A DNA stretch of 64,000 nt from Paramecium octaurelia. Lineage: Eukaryota; Ciliophora; Oligohymenophorea; Peniculida; Parameciidae. The stretch is from NCBI GenBank assembly GCA_905182995.1, contig CAJJDP010000029.1, positions 186,001 to 250,000 of the forward strand. The letters run 5' to 3'. The notes below the pieces were generated by a model. The model was not told where the DNA came from, made no database searches, and saw nothing but the letters and a program-made list of their open reading frames with translations. Shown here in pieces: positions 1 to 11,288 of the stretch (the first letter of the stretch is position 1; every line of letters starts with the position of its first letter). Position numbers and translations under genes: made by a program.

Positions 1-540
1 TAGTAGCTATTTGATAAATGAAAAATCTTTACAATTTATACATAATAATCCCTATTTTAAAAATATCCAGTCTAAACTCATTATTTTGAATATCAGTGTT
101 GTTAGCCTGACCGAATCCAACCAATTTTAACTTATTTTCTTCAGTGAACAAAATGTGTGACATCTTTAGGCTCTTATGAACAATATTTTCCTTGTGAAGA
201 GATGCTATGGTTTAAATCAAATTCTAAATAGTAAAAAGTAATTTACATAAAGAAATACTCTTATATCATCATCTATAAATTCAAGATCTTTTATTCTTTC
301 TAAATTTTCCATAATGACGTAAACGCAGTTGGTTGATTCAAAACATTCATAAATTTTAGGGGCCAATCCATTTTTAGATGCTTTCTAAAGAATTTCAATT
401 TCCTTGTGAATTTTCTCAATTCCTGTTGTACTTTTCTTAAAGCATTTACATGAAAATTTTAATTTCGTTTCTCTATTGATGAGGGTACAAACCTTTTAAA
501 CTTTATATAAATACTTTAGTGGCCTTATTTTTATTGACAT
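1..540 (-). CDS. Protein kinase-like protein, partial, probable pseudokinase
   Basis: The gene runs off the left edge, so only the N-terminal two thirds of a kinase fold is visible. Reading starts at ATG 540 with an N-lobe (beta-strand 3 region near KFSCKCF, then a Glu-containing helix HKEIEIL). A 23-nt intron (224-246, GTAAAT...TTTAG) is then removed. The C-lobe follows: the catalytic loop reads VHKSLKMSHIL where active kinases have HRDLKxxN, and the magnesium loop reads GFG where DFG is expected. Subdomain IX continues as DIFKIGIIMYKL. Both catalytic Asp residues are therefore absent in the sequence. By family knowledge this predicts an inactive scaffold-type pseudokinase. Substrate or partner cannot be told. 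The gene is divergent from the plus-strand SANT gene starting near 621, with about 80 bp between them. Confidence 0.75.
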
Positions 541-620
541 TAATCTCTCCATAAAAGAAATAGAAGATTTAAATCCCTGAGAATGTTACTTTACCACTCA
601 GAAATTTTTTAAGTTTTTTC

Positions 621-2372
621 ATGTTTAATCCATCTCCTTCCACAACAAGATTTTCGAAAAGAAACCCACTTATTTCATTTTCACGAAATAACCAGGTTAT
701 TAGAACTTTCAAAGAAAGATCAAACTTTTATGAGAAGGATTTGTTGGAAATTTACAATGATCTATTTGTTGCATTTAATTAAAACGATTCCCTTTCAATA
801 ATGCAGTTGAATTCCATTTTTATCTCAAATCTTAAAAATAATAAAAAGAATTGGATTTAGATTTTATCTATTTTAATAATATATGGAATTACTTAATATT
901 ACAACTTAAGCAGAAACAATCTATCAAAAATGGAAAATTATTTTTTCAAAATCAATATTTTTAGAAAGGATCTTATGGGCATAAAATATTCTTATTTGAA
1001 AATGAAACGCGATAAAAATATTTGAAAAAAATTAGTTGTTCTGTCTAAGGAAATTATTTATATAAATTATATAATTAATTATAAAAATTAATTGGATGTA
1101 GCCAGAGTACTTAAAGACTTTATAATATTGTTAACAAAAGTACTAGACAATCCTACCTAATCAGGATGTAAAGTTTGTATATTTCTTTATTAAACTAGAC
1201 TCTTGTGCAAAGTCATCAAATTATCTAAATTTTCGCATAATATGAAATCTTAGTGCAGTTGTTGATTTAAAATGCCTTGTTTTGTAAATCTGAAGCGTTA
1301 AGATAGAAAACAATATAGATGTTAGAATAATTAGAAAAGCAAGATCACGCATAGTTATACAGTATTGATTTGTCTCAGTTTAATGACAATCCTCTAACAA
1401 TAGAAGTCTCACCTTTATAAAGTTCTTTTTAATTGCCCCTATTAAAGTAGTTTAAAACAATCTTGGAAAACATTAACAAAAACTTTGACGATAAAATACT
1501 TATCCTAAAGAAATATATTCCTCTTATTTAAATTAGCTATTTGCCTTAGTAATATCAAATCAGCAAGGTTAGATGTAAATTTACACCAGTTGATGAAGAC
1601 TTGCTATTTCAGGGTTTATAAAAACATGGAAGTAAAAAATTGGAGGCAATTTAAAAGGAATTTTTGTGGGAAAAAACACTGAAACAAATAAAGAACAAAT
1701 ACAAAAATTCAATATGTAGTAATGCTCAAATGAATAAAATCAAAACATGGAAACTAAGTTAATATGAATATCTGAATCAAAAGGAACTATAACAATTTAT
1801 CAAAGGAATTTAATGGTTTGGAAAAGATAAATGTCAACTAATTCATAAATTCTTTGTCACATCAAGAAGTTCGGATTTTTTAAATAAGTAATAAAATCAT
1901 GCTAATATTTAGCGAATTAAATAAGGCTGATTAATTATTAAAAAAAAGAAAAAAGCACAACATACCAGAATCATATCCAAGCCATTATGAATAATTATGG
2001 AATGCAGAAAGAAAGAAAATATAATTAAAAGTATGTTTTTTTATAATTAAGTAAATTTAAAAAGAGGAATTTCCTACTTATGATAAATTCTTTAATTTGT
2101 CATATGAGTATTCAAATAGCTTCTGTAAATCCAATTTTGAATTCAGTAGATTAGGAGGTTACAATACTTAATTTTCTATCTAATTGCAATAAGCAAACTA
2201 AATGTAATAATAGTAATAATAATAATAACAATAATAATAGTAATAATAACAGTAATAGTAATAATCGTAATAATAGCAATAATAATAATAATAGTAATAA
2301 TAATAGAAAGTGTAAACACCGTATGAAGTTTGGAAAAATGCAATTAGTTCTTTGCCTGAATTAAAAGGATGA
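621..2372 (+). CDS. SANT/Myb-like (GON4L-like) protein with polyglutamine tail; exon 1 uncertain
   Basis: A well-supported frame runs from about 745 to the TGA at 2370-2372. It contains a SANT-type motif (FTPVDEDLLFQGLQKHG, then a LEAIQKEFLWEKTLKQI helix) resembling the Myb-like domain of GON4L-type nuclear proteins, and a second helical block (LNQKELQQFIKGIQWFG) that looks like a degenerate second repeat. A 25-nt intron (GTAATAAAATCATG...TTTAG, about 1886-1910) restores frame. The C-terminus holds a 33-Gln tract (2205-2306) and a short acidic/aromatic tail. The N-terminal exon is unresolved: ATG 621 opens a good frame, but it reaches TGA at 1023 and must shift by two to join the downstream frame, and I found no convincing intron. 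Likely chromatin-associated. The DNA or histone target is unknown. Confidence 0.6.
2205..2306 (+). repeat. Polyglutamine tract encoded by TAA/TAG/CAA/CAG
   Basis: Thirty-four consecutive codons are all TAA, TAG, CAA or CAG except one TCG. Read in the frame of the SANT gene this is 33 Gln and one Ser. The trinucleotide pattern (TAATAATAG with CAA/CAG interruptions) is imperfect, so it is a mixed-codon homopeptide rather than a pure microsatellite. Confidence 0.85.
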
Positions 2373-2402
2373 AATATTATAATATAATCTATTATATTTT
2401 TT

Positions 2403-2990
2403 TCATATCAAATTTTTCTCTATTTTCAATTGAATTCAGAGATTATCTTTGACAATTTTTCCATTTCAATTATTGTAACTAGTTTTTTTTAATTAAAATT
2501 AATTTAAAGAATTTTGAAATGTTGTTCCAATTCTTAACATAAAACATTCTCATTAGTTTATCTAGGGGGTTATTTTATATAATAAATATTCACCATATCT
2601 TTAATTAGAATAGAAGTTAAATTCTGAATTATAATCTTCATATTGAATGAGCTCTTAAATAGTTCTTGATTCCATATACTTTGATATGCTCAATATATTG
2701 ATCCTATTTTCATTGCTATCCTATTGTTCATTAGTCACTATAGGATAAAGTACTTAAATTAATCAAACAATAGTTGCTTTTAAATTAGCTTAAAATCTTC
2801 AAATTAAATCTTTTTGATCCTTACACAATCTCTACTTTCTAAATTCTTAGAAAAATGAGGCATTTGTTTAAATGCCTATTCAAAATTATCACATATTTCT
2901 GGATATTCAAATAGATCTTGATTTTTATCAGATCTTATTGATACAAAAGATAAAATCTAAATAGTTATTAATGTTATAGTGAAGGTTTAT
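2403..2990 (-). CDS. Hypothetical charged protein, 5' end unresolved
   Basis: Three exons can be read on the minus strand. The first (around 2960-2780) gives a charged, aromatic sequence with motifs such as DLFEYPEICDNFEQAFKQMP. A 33-nt intron (GTACTTTATCC...CAATAG), a 32-nt intron (GTGAATATTT...CCCTAG) and a 34-nt intron (GTCAAAGATAA...AAATAG) join it to a basic C-terminus ending at TGA 2405-2403. The 3' end lies 30 bp from the stop of the convergent SANT gene. I found no convincing start codon. A further 36-nt intron before position 2960 is possible. No family is recognised and the reading is inference from frame continuity only. Confidence 0.35.
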
Positions 2991-3344
2991 ACATTGTATA
3001 ATTTCTTCTTTTGAATAGTTATGTAAGTGAAAATGAGTGCGTAAACCTTTTGAAAACTCTAAGCATGATAGTTTTTAAATAGGAAAACAAAGTTCTGTTA
3101 CAATTTTCTTATAAATTGAAATTTAATAGTTTATTTATGAATATTTATTTTAACCTGATTTTGACAAAGGAATGAATTTTGAATTTTTTATTTTTAGGCA
3201 TAAGAGCAAGCTATTACACTTACTTAATTGTCTTAGAAGATATAGGAATTCAATTGAAGTTTTAGAATTGAAAATATATATTATAGAAAAAATACCTTGC
3301 AAATTTTTGGTCTTTTAATTTTTAGTTTATTATAAAAATAAAAA

Positions 3345-3698
3345 ATGAGTGATTAAACCAATTTGATTACCTACATCATTAAATTAGAGAGCACTTACAC
3401 TAAATTAAAACAAAAGATGATAAGAGAAAAGAATATGTTTAAGAGCGTTCTTTAAAAGTAAAATTTGAATATATTGAGTTTATCTTAAAATTTAGGTGTC
3501 AAATGCAATGAAACATATTTCGATTCTTTGGTTATTTAGGAAGAGGATCCTCTAACCAATTGGAATGTATTGCTCAACAAGCAAGATAATGTCATAAGAA
3601 TAAGGAAAGATATTGCCAAAAAAGAAGCCATTTAAGTTAAATAAAAGAGAAAGAGGAGAACAAAGGAGGAAATGCAACAGACAACTCAGATGTAGTGA
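3345..3698 (+). CDS. Hypothetical small basic protein, 117 aa
   Basis: An uninterrupted frame of 118 codons from ATG to TGA. The protein opens MSDQTNLITYIIKLESTYTK and has a middle helix-rich region (ESTYTKLKQKMIREKNMFKSVLQ) that could form a short coiled coil. It ends in a strongly basic segment (KQKRKRRTKEEMQQ) suggestive of nuclear targeting or nucleic-acid contact. No introns are needed. No domain is recognised. The biased composition (Lys/Glu/Gln) is typical of real genes here, but a chance frame of this length cannot be fully excluded. Confidence 0.5.
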
Positions 3699-4038
3699 AT
3701 CTTATAATTATTTTTAATATACATAGATTCGTAAATTACTTTTAAGTTCTAATGAATATTTTCACTATATTTCTTTATTATTTAGAAGGATGAATAAAAT
3801 TATTGATTAATTGCTTGTATAAATATCAATTAAATATATACAATTAATATTTTAATGATAATTCAAATTTATGAGTCGATTGAAAAATTGCTAGCTAACT
3901 AAGATTATCATCATTTTGATTCTGTTTGTTACGTAGGATTGAAACATAGTTTATCTATCTATTTCTTAATACTTATGTAAGGAAATAATTAATTATAAAA
4001 GCTCCTTCATATTATACCTCCATCAAAATTAAACTATA
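3699..4038. other. Intergenic, AT-rich, nothing recognised
   Basis: About 340 bp of very AT-rich DNA between the small basic hypothetical and a possible membrane protein. No conserved motif, RNA gene or convincing coding frame was seen. Confidence 0.5.
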
Positions 4039-4464
4039 ATGAGTGGAATATCATATATGAGATTAAAGAAAGTATGGCCAATAATGAAGAATGATAATAT
4101 TTGTGCCCTTGTTTTAACTTTAATTAGTTCTTATCCTTTGTTTTTGGATATACATTTACTCAGACTAAACCTATTTATTGGCCTTGTTTTGTACATTATT
4201 GATAAAACAACAACCTTAATCTAAAAATTGCCATACTTTCGAATAATTATCTTGGATATACTCTGCTTATTTTTTGTTGAGATATTACATTTACTATGCT
4301 TTACAAATTTCTATAGGTTATGCAGAATATTCATTGAATTTATTCGAATAATGTTATGGCTATTAATAATAACATATAGATAGCAGGATAAAACTAGAGT
4401 TTTGCTGTATGCTAGTGTAGCATTATAATTTTTTTGGGTTTACATTTACTTTTTCAAAAATTGA
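4039..4464 (+). CDS. Possible small multi-pass membrane protein, 141 aa
   Basis: A 142-codon frame beginning MSGISYMRLKKVWPIMKNDN. It contains four hydrophobic stretches: residues about 22-50, 68-88, 100-115 and 127-140, separated by short basic loops. TAA and TAG occur in frame as Gln. The arrangement would suit a small polytopic membrane protein. No family is recognised. Because T-rich DNA yields hydrophobic chance frames and only TGA stops, this call is weak. Confidence 0.3.
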
Positions 4465-5041
4465 ATATTTAATATTTATATACATATTGGAATTTTAAAT
4501 AACAATTAAAATCTCAAAATTGAATATATCAGTTGATAATAAGTATAAAAATAGAGTTATGGTAAAACTAGCTAGATTCAAAATTTTGTAAAATTTTATA
4601 GAAAATTAAACTATAATATTTATATCAGTTTCATTTAAGCTTAAGATTATGATAATTTTTAATAATGCAAATATTTACTTATCCTAAACCCTTAATATTA
4701 TTTTCTGATTTTATAATAACGAAGCCTTCATTTAATAATTTATCATAGCATTAGTGTATATTATATCTTAATATTATAAATATTAACTTCAATTTCAATA
4801 AAAATTTGTAAGTAATTTCTATCATTCAAACAGAATTTATATCAATTCAGTTCCTAATAAAGTTAAAAAGTTAAAATTAACCTTAGAGCTTCATACAAAT
4901 TATTATTATTATTTAAAAATAAATGATTTAAAATGAAATTTTACTTCTTAGTCCTTCTGATGGGAGTGTAATGTATTTCATTTTCTAAAGTCTAGGATAA
5001 ATAAGGATTCTTAAGAAGATTGTTTTCGAGTTGGTAAAAGG
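4465..5041. other. Intergenic / possible upstream exon of the ion-channel gene
   Basis: AT-rich spacer with no recognised RNA or regulatory motif. An ATG at 4933 opens a hydrophobic 12-residue stretch that can be joined to the channel frame by a 28-nt intron (GTAATGTATT...GTCTAG). That is an alternative start for the channel and is less likely than ATG 5042. Confidence 0.35.
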
Positions 5042-7528
5042 ATGAAAATTTCTCATCCCAGACAGCCATCTTATTAAGTAGAAGAAGATAAAAATCCTGC
5101 CTTTGAAATTTTTGACTTAAAAGCACACAAGGAACCGGAAGGAATTATTTGGAAATTTAGAAATCAAACGTAATAAACAAATGTAAAAGTTAATATTACG
5201 GAATAAAATACATAAAAAAAGGTTTTTTTATTTATTGATAAATTAAAATAACACCTCGCTTTACACAAAAAATAATACTCAAATGTTAATTCTTTATTAT
5301 TTTCTCCTTTAAACATTGGTAAAAGAGTTTATAACAGTTCACTTTACCCAATTTTAAATAACATGTGGGATTCAATTATATTTTTTTTTTTTTGCTTACT
5401 CTTAATAGTTAGCCCTATTTAATAAATATACTAATCAAATGATTATTGGAAGTACTTGAATATTATAATGATTATTCTTTGTACTTTAGATTAGATTTAT
5501 AAATAGATATTCTAAAGGTACTAAGAGGAAAAGTCTAATTATAATAACAAAACTTTAAAATGCTTTGTAAATTCATAAACATTATTAATAAATACATCAT
5601 CTATAGTTATTTTTTCTGTACTTATTGTTTTGGATGATGAATTGATTAAGATAATTGGTTTGATACTTATTAAATCAATAATTTGTAAAAAGATAATTTT
5701 TACTTTCAATAAATAATTATATTATGAATTGAGTGATTTAAATCTCTAAATAATATAAATCTTGCTTACATGTCATTATTTTACTTGTATCAATTTGAGA
5801 CAAGAATTTAAATTAAAGTAAGAAGTTATGGACTTTGAAGAAATAGTTGATAATTATATAGAGATATATGTAAATTATATCCTTTAATTTGAAAATGCAA
5901 GTTCTACCCCTGAAGGTGATAAATTATTATATGGAGCCTTTAATATAAGTACAATAGCAATACTTTTGTATTACAAAATCCTATTTTTCAAGCTGATAAT
6001 TTTAGACTGTCTCGACATCTCTTAAGCATACAAAAAAACTAAAGATTTGAAAAGACTATAAAGGTTTTTATATAAATAAAAGATTTCCTCGACTTTAAAG
6101 TCCTAAATGTCTTTAAAATTAGACTAAATTTTTTAAAGGGATTTAAATTCATAAAACATTGAGGATTATTTTGAAGAAAGCTTAGAAAAAGAGTAATTAT
6201 TCTAAGAATTTAAGGAACAAAAGCTAATCAACTTTGTCAATTAGTTTGCTTTATTTTCTAAATTTTCAAAATCAACTAAACAATAAATAGCTTAAAATCT
6301 AACTCCGATTGTTTTACATTCGAATGATCAACTAATTTGTAATCAATATGGTGACTAATATACTATTTATCTTCTTTATTAAGGTAAAGTTGCCTGTGGT
6401 CTTACAGACACAATACAAGAATATCATTAAATCTTTAGTGGCCAATGCTTTGGTTAATACTCATTCTTTACTGGTCAAGAGAATAAGAATTTGATAAAAA
6501 GTTTAGATTATTGTCTCCTTTATAAATTAAGTAGAGAGAATTTTCTAAAAATAATTTCATCCAATGTTAAAGATTTGGTATAATCATAATTAATGATAGG
6601 AAATTGCAAATTTTATTAAGGATTAAATTTTATTTAATAATAACTATTAAATAATAGACTCAATTTGTCTATATTGTCAAGATAAAACTCATTTAATAAG
6701 CAATTGCCCAAAAGTACATTTAATAAAAAAGAATATTGACTTTTTTGATTAATATCTCTATTGTTCAGAATAACCTAGAATGTTATGTATAATTTGATTA
6801 AGATTAATAGATAATAAAAGAAAGAAACGAAATTAGGATTAGTTTCGAAATCATTTTAGGAAATTATATGACAAGCAAATAAATCAAGTTTCAGGGGAAT
6901 TTTCCTCAGAGTTAAACTCCGAATCTTCGAGTAACTTAGACTAAAATTTTGAAAAAAAAGAACAAAGATTTCATGGAGAATCAAGTAATTTACTATTAAA
7001 TGATTTGTGTAATGAAAATATGAAATAAAGTGGATAGAAAGAATTATCATATCCAGAAATGATTTCACCAACATCTCCTTAAATACAATAATAGAAATTG
7101 CAATCAAAGAACGTTTTCGATTAGAAAATTTAAAGCATGCTGAATAAGGGTAATTCTCTATAACTCATACCTATGCTATCAAATAATCCGAGTCCTATAA
7201 ATAAAATTTAAAATCCAAGTTAACCTACTGTCACTGAATTCTTAACTTTAGTTAATGAAGTATTTTATGGAAAATATCACATAGAATATTTGTATGGAGG
7301 ATATTTATAAAGTAGATTTAGACAGAATGCAAGATTTCGATATCTATTACCCTGAATATAATATCATTATAGTACTTTTTAAGTATAATTTATTCTTTAT
7401 TTCATATCAGAATTAAAAGTAATTCGAGAAGAAAGATAAAATACAAAAGTAAAATCACAATCAATTAAAGTGTTGCCACGAAAATAGGTAGGATTGTAGA
7501 TAAAAGTAGAAAATTTATGTAGATATGA
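5042..7528 (+). CDS. Cyclic-nucleotide-binding ion channel with atypical pore and zinc knuckle
   Basis: Splicing four introns (22, 24, 25 and 28 nt) gives exactly 796 codons. In order: a cytosolic N-terminus; six hydrophobic segments between residues about 100 and 340, the first being IIFFFFCLLLIV; a pore-loop position reading NASSTPEGDKLL in place of a TVGYGD-type filter; a linker; and a cyclic-nucleotide-binding domain (NQFALFSKFSKSTKQQIAQ through SGQCFGQYSFFTGQ). A CX2CX4HX4C zinc knuckle follows (CLYCQDKTHLISNC), then a Ser/Gln-rich tail ending in a conserved-looking DFDIYYPEYN and basic residues. The family (CNG/EAG-like K+ channels) is greatly expanded in Paramecium. The lack of GYG makes K+ selectivity doubtful. 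The start at 5042 was chosen for protein-like sequence; 4933 is an alternative. Confidence 0.8.
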
Positions 7529-7936
7529 AAATCACAATATAAAAATAATAAATTAAATAGTTCCATATATAAGAAATGTATTTTATAAATTTGTAAAACA
7601 AAAGTCAGTCTGGAAATGTGTTTAAAACTTCAATAGAGAAAATTTTCTTAGAAATATCATACTCTATCTCATTTAGTTTTGAACATGATATGTCTGCAAT
7701 GTTCCTAAGAATACTAAAAAGCAAAACAATCACTCATCAATCTAGAATAAGTTTTATAGTGCAAATGTTCATCCAAAATGAATTTATATATTACCATCTT
7801 GGCTAATGTTACTCTTCTCTTTAATTCATTTGTTATTTTATTTAATCAATTAATAAGTCTTAATATAATTTATTATTATAAGCAAAGGTCTATGAAAACG
7901 TAACAAAAAAGCATAAAATAAATTATTTATGACTTG
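7529..7936. other. Intergenic, no convincing gene
   Basis: Several open frames exist on both strands here. They do not agree with one another, need unsupported introns and show no domain. Treated as spacer. Confidence 0.5.
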
Positions 7937-8440
7937 ATGCTGAAAGAAACGTAAAAGGATAACCAGAAGAAATTAAATATTGTTGTAATTCCCATGAGAT
8001 ATGGCCAATAATGGGGAAATAGAAATTTGAAGAAAATAACTCCATCAAGTAAATAATAGAGCGAACACACTCTAAAATTTTCTCCTATTAATTGCACCAA
8101 AATATCTCCAGATAACTTTAAGGAAAAAGAACGGAAAAAGTATGAAAAATTAATTAGTTTGGCAAACCAAAAAACAAAGTAAATAAGTAGAGAAGATGTT
8201 TAAATGACTTAATCCAGATAAAAGTCATATTCAATGAATAACACAAAGGTGATTAACTAAAAATTACCATCTCTTCCTAAAAGAATATAAAATAGAGCAG
8301 CAAAAGCAGCGAGTCTCTAATTATATAATTTAGATACACTAGAAGGTTACAATCTTTAAGTTGAAGATATGTCTCTCGAAATTGATGAATATGTGAAACT
8401 AAAATCTGTAAGCTCAATAAGAGCGCCAGACTTCTACTGA
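7937..8440 (+). CDS. Hypothetical basic Ser/Lys-rich protein, 167 aa
   Basis: One exon of 168 codons from ATG to TGA. The protein is basic throughout, with a central Lys/Glu helix (DNFKEKERKKYEKLISLA), a Ser/Arg/Gln-rich stretch and a mixed C-terminus containing LDTLEGYNLQVEDMSLEIDE and ending APDFY. No transmembrane or signal sequence is visible. The composition argues for a real gene. No family is recognised. It faces the YqgF-like gene tail to tail across about 300 bp. Confidence 0.55.
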
Positions 8441-8738
8441 AAAATATTTTAATTGTTATTAATTTTAAGAATTAAATTGTATTATCTTTTGAATTCAGCT
8501 TCTACTTGTTTTATAATGTATTATTTCACTAAATTAAGTTTAAATAGAAATTTTTTTATTCCTAAAATTGAATAATGTCTTCTGTTGATTATGACTTCAA
8601 TAAAACAGTCAATTCTTAATTTTTCCATAAAATAGATTACTATATTCTTATTTATAGATCATATTGGTATTCAGAGGTTCTGAGTAATTACATTGGTTTG
8701 CATATTAAAAATATATATTATCAAATAGAAATTAATAT
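8441..8738. other. Convergent intergenic spacer
   Basis: About 300 bp between two converging genes, AT-rich and presumably holding both 3' UTRs. Nothing else is recognised. Confidence 0.5.
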
Positions 8739-9122
8739 TCATAATTCATTTAAAAATGATTATAAAATAAGCATGGCTGCCATGCCATCATGCAAAAATT
8801 TATTATTTGTTTTAGATATTTTTTTCGCTTGTTTAGTTGTATAATCCTCCCCAACATGAGTTATATATGTTTTTAATCCTTCAGCCACTAAATTGCTTTC
8901 TAAGCCTTTGGTAAATTCCTCTATGTAGCCCTTTTCAAATGAAGGTTTCCCAATCAAAATTCCTCCAATCTTTTCCTTATTTATAATCTATATGATTCTT
9001 TTGTATAATGTCGAATCATGTGGTGAATAGCATGGACTATAATGCAAATCATAAACTAAAACTTATTATAGATTGTAGGATACACTGAATCCAGTGAAAG
9101 CAGTACCTAAATCGATTCCCAT
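8739..9122 (-). CDS. YqgF/RuvX-like RNase H-fold protein, 127 aa
   Basis: A single 128-codon exon from ATG 9122. The N-terminus MGIDLGTAFTGFSVS matches the first strand of the YqgF fold (GxDxGTxxxGxAxSD), including the catalytic-type Asp. Then come GGILIGKPSF (RuvX IVVGLP), HVGEDYTTKQA (RuvX DERxTTxxA) and a C-terminal HDGMAAMLIL (RuvX DxxAAxxIL). Spacing and size (about 130-150 aa) fit RuvX/YqgF enzymes, which are putative Holliday-junction or pre-16S rRNA nucleases in bacteria. In a ciliate an organellar role would be expected, but no obvious mitochondrial presequence precedes the fold. The function in DNA repair or rRNA processing is inference. Confidence 0.75.
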
Positions 9123-9205
9123 CAAATTAAACTTTGATTATTAGAGTTTGAGCTTCATTAAATATTTAGTGACAATCATATTAAAAATAAACAAAAATTA
9201 GGAAA

Positions 9206-10665
9206 TCAATCTAAATCATCTTATTTGAATTGGCAACTGGACCTTCCTCTTATTGGAATTTCATCTTCCACTTCTTCCTCATTATTAATTGGTTTTATGC
9301 CAAAACTATTTCTTGGTTTGAAAAATTAATCATTATCATTATTTTCTTCCTCTACTTCCATTTGAGTTTGTTCTTTCTCCTCTTATTTTTATAATTCTTC
9401 CTCTTGAATTCTCTTTGCCCATTATGTCCTTCTTTCAGACACCTTCTCTAGAATAGATAGAGATTGCTTCTCTCTATTATTAGAAGGGTCTTCGTTCAAT
9501 AAGAATCTTCCCTCTAAAGCATTAATATCTTAAGCCTATACGAAGTTTAATGAGAAGTATTTGACAATTCTAGTAAAAACCCATCTATAACCTCTTTCCA
9601 CTTTTCTTTTTAATCCAAATTCGCATTTATCGAAACTCACATTATTTGTGATAAAATCCATAATAATGGATTGAAACTAACTGTTGAAATATAAAAAATA
9701 CATATTATTTATGAGGTGTTTCCTCTTGAGACATGGAATCATACATATTTACAGCTATATTTTATAAATTATTGTTCCATTCATATTTTAATAACAAATT
9801 TAATAGCACATTCTAAAATTTAATTGTCTCTGGTCTAGTCAAAGTTTAGGATAATATGTGGATGAGTTTTAGATCAATTTCTGTGAGTCCTTATGGTTTA
9901 TAGAGGAAATTCATTGTTGAATCGCTAATATCAAAATTTCTATGGACTAATTAATCCAAATAAGTAATTTAATTAAAAAGCCATTCTAAATTTAATATGT
10001 TCCATCCCATAAATAGTTCAATAGTGCATAATTGATGTAAAGTAGGGGGAGATTGATTACAAATTATTCCAACAATTTCTTAATGTTGATTCAAGTATTA
10101 TTGCAATAAATCTGTGTATTTAATTATTATTCGAAACACATTCTCACTGATATTGGTTTAATTTAAAAGCCTCCCCAACAGATCTTGCTTATAATTATCA
10201 TCTAAATTATTGCATGCAAATATTGTTTAGAATACATTTTGAATCGATTCTTAATCAATAAATTAAATCCATTTAGAAATATCCAAAAAAGGTTTTATTT
10301 CATTTGATTTCAATAAAATTAGAGGTCTGATCATTTTTTCGAAGTAACCACATGATGTGTCATTTTATGGATAATTGAAGAATGTCAGCAAATATTAAAT
10401 TGGTTCTCCATCCCATTCAAACATCATTTATAGTAGCTGCTCATAGCTTCCAAACATTAATTCGCTAACAATGAAAGGATATCTAATTAAAGGATTAAGG
10501 CATACTTTGGATGTAAGTCACTAGGTGTCTCAATTACCAATTTCAAAAAATCCATCATATTATTTTTATTTGAATTAAGGCTTGAATAGCATGCGATATT
10601 TACAATTCAAAGATCTCCTTTTCTTTTTCATCATAACATTCTAAAAGTTCAAATAATGAATTCAT
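9206..10665 (-). CDS. Protein phosphatase 6 regulatory subunit (SAPS domain) homologue
   Basis: Four exons joined by introns of 23 (ends CAAG), 23 and 25 nt give 463 codons. The N-terminus matches the SAPS family in order: ELLECYDEKEKEIFEFL; then NNMMDFLKLVIE; then HPKYPFIVSELMFGS, the counterpart of KYPxxxxExLxSD; and a YFEKMIRPLILLKSNE helix, the counterpart of the SAPS xYFxKVxxxLLxRK. Later helices (IGxIC-type repeat VGIICNQSP) and a RWVFTRIVKYF segment also fit. The tail is acidic and Gln-rich. By family knowledge such proteins bind the PP6 (Sit4-type) catalytic subunit. The length is shorter than human PPP6R but close to a bare SAPS domain. It is on the same strand as the YqgF-like gene, 83 bp upstream of that gene's start codon. 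Confidence 0.7.
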
Positions 10666-11288
10666 TTTAATAAATTAGAAAATGTATTTAATTTTGTTTT
10701 AAATATATTAACTTATAGTATTTTGTTTTTATGATGGATGCAACATACTTTAATTCTTAATAATGTTTGATTTAATTCATTACTCTCGAAAATTTGATAA
10801 GTAAGAAGTAACCTTATGAATTTTGGATTAGTAAAGTAAAAACCATTTAGGAGATTTAAAATAAAAAAATACAAATGATATATTAAATAATTGATCTCTT
10901 ATATGACTTAAAGTAAAATTTACAATTCAAAGTTGAAAATTTTACAATTTTTTTTTATCTTTATTGCTGATATCTGATGAATTTAATATCAGTATGTATC
11001 AACCGTGTTCTAGAATTTTACTTAATCTAATACAAGGAATAAATGAATATTTCTCAAATTAAATTCCAATTGCAATAGATATAATTGAGATTTTTAGATA
11101 TTATGAAGGACTAATTAAAATTACAAAAATGATGGATCATTAAGGTTTTGATTAATGAAAAGGTATAACGAGAATTGAAGATTATAATAAAAACTGACGA
11201 GTTTGAGTGGATGTAATATTGAGTTAATTTATGAATAATAAGAGATTGTTTAATTATTGATAATTTATAATATTAACGAATATAAAAT
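10666..11288. other. Divergent intergenic region
   Basis: About 620 bp between two divergently transcribed genes, so it should hold both promoters. It is AT-rich with no recognisable element and no coding frame that I trust. Confidence 0.5.

Noticed and set aside
621-1200. In-frame TGA at 1023 of the SANT gene as evidence that TGA is read as Trp
   Set aside because: A different frame (shift of two) is open from about 745 through the SANT domain without TGA and has better protein character, so the TGA lies in the wrong frame. Only the joining intron is missing.
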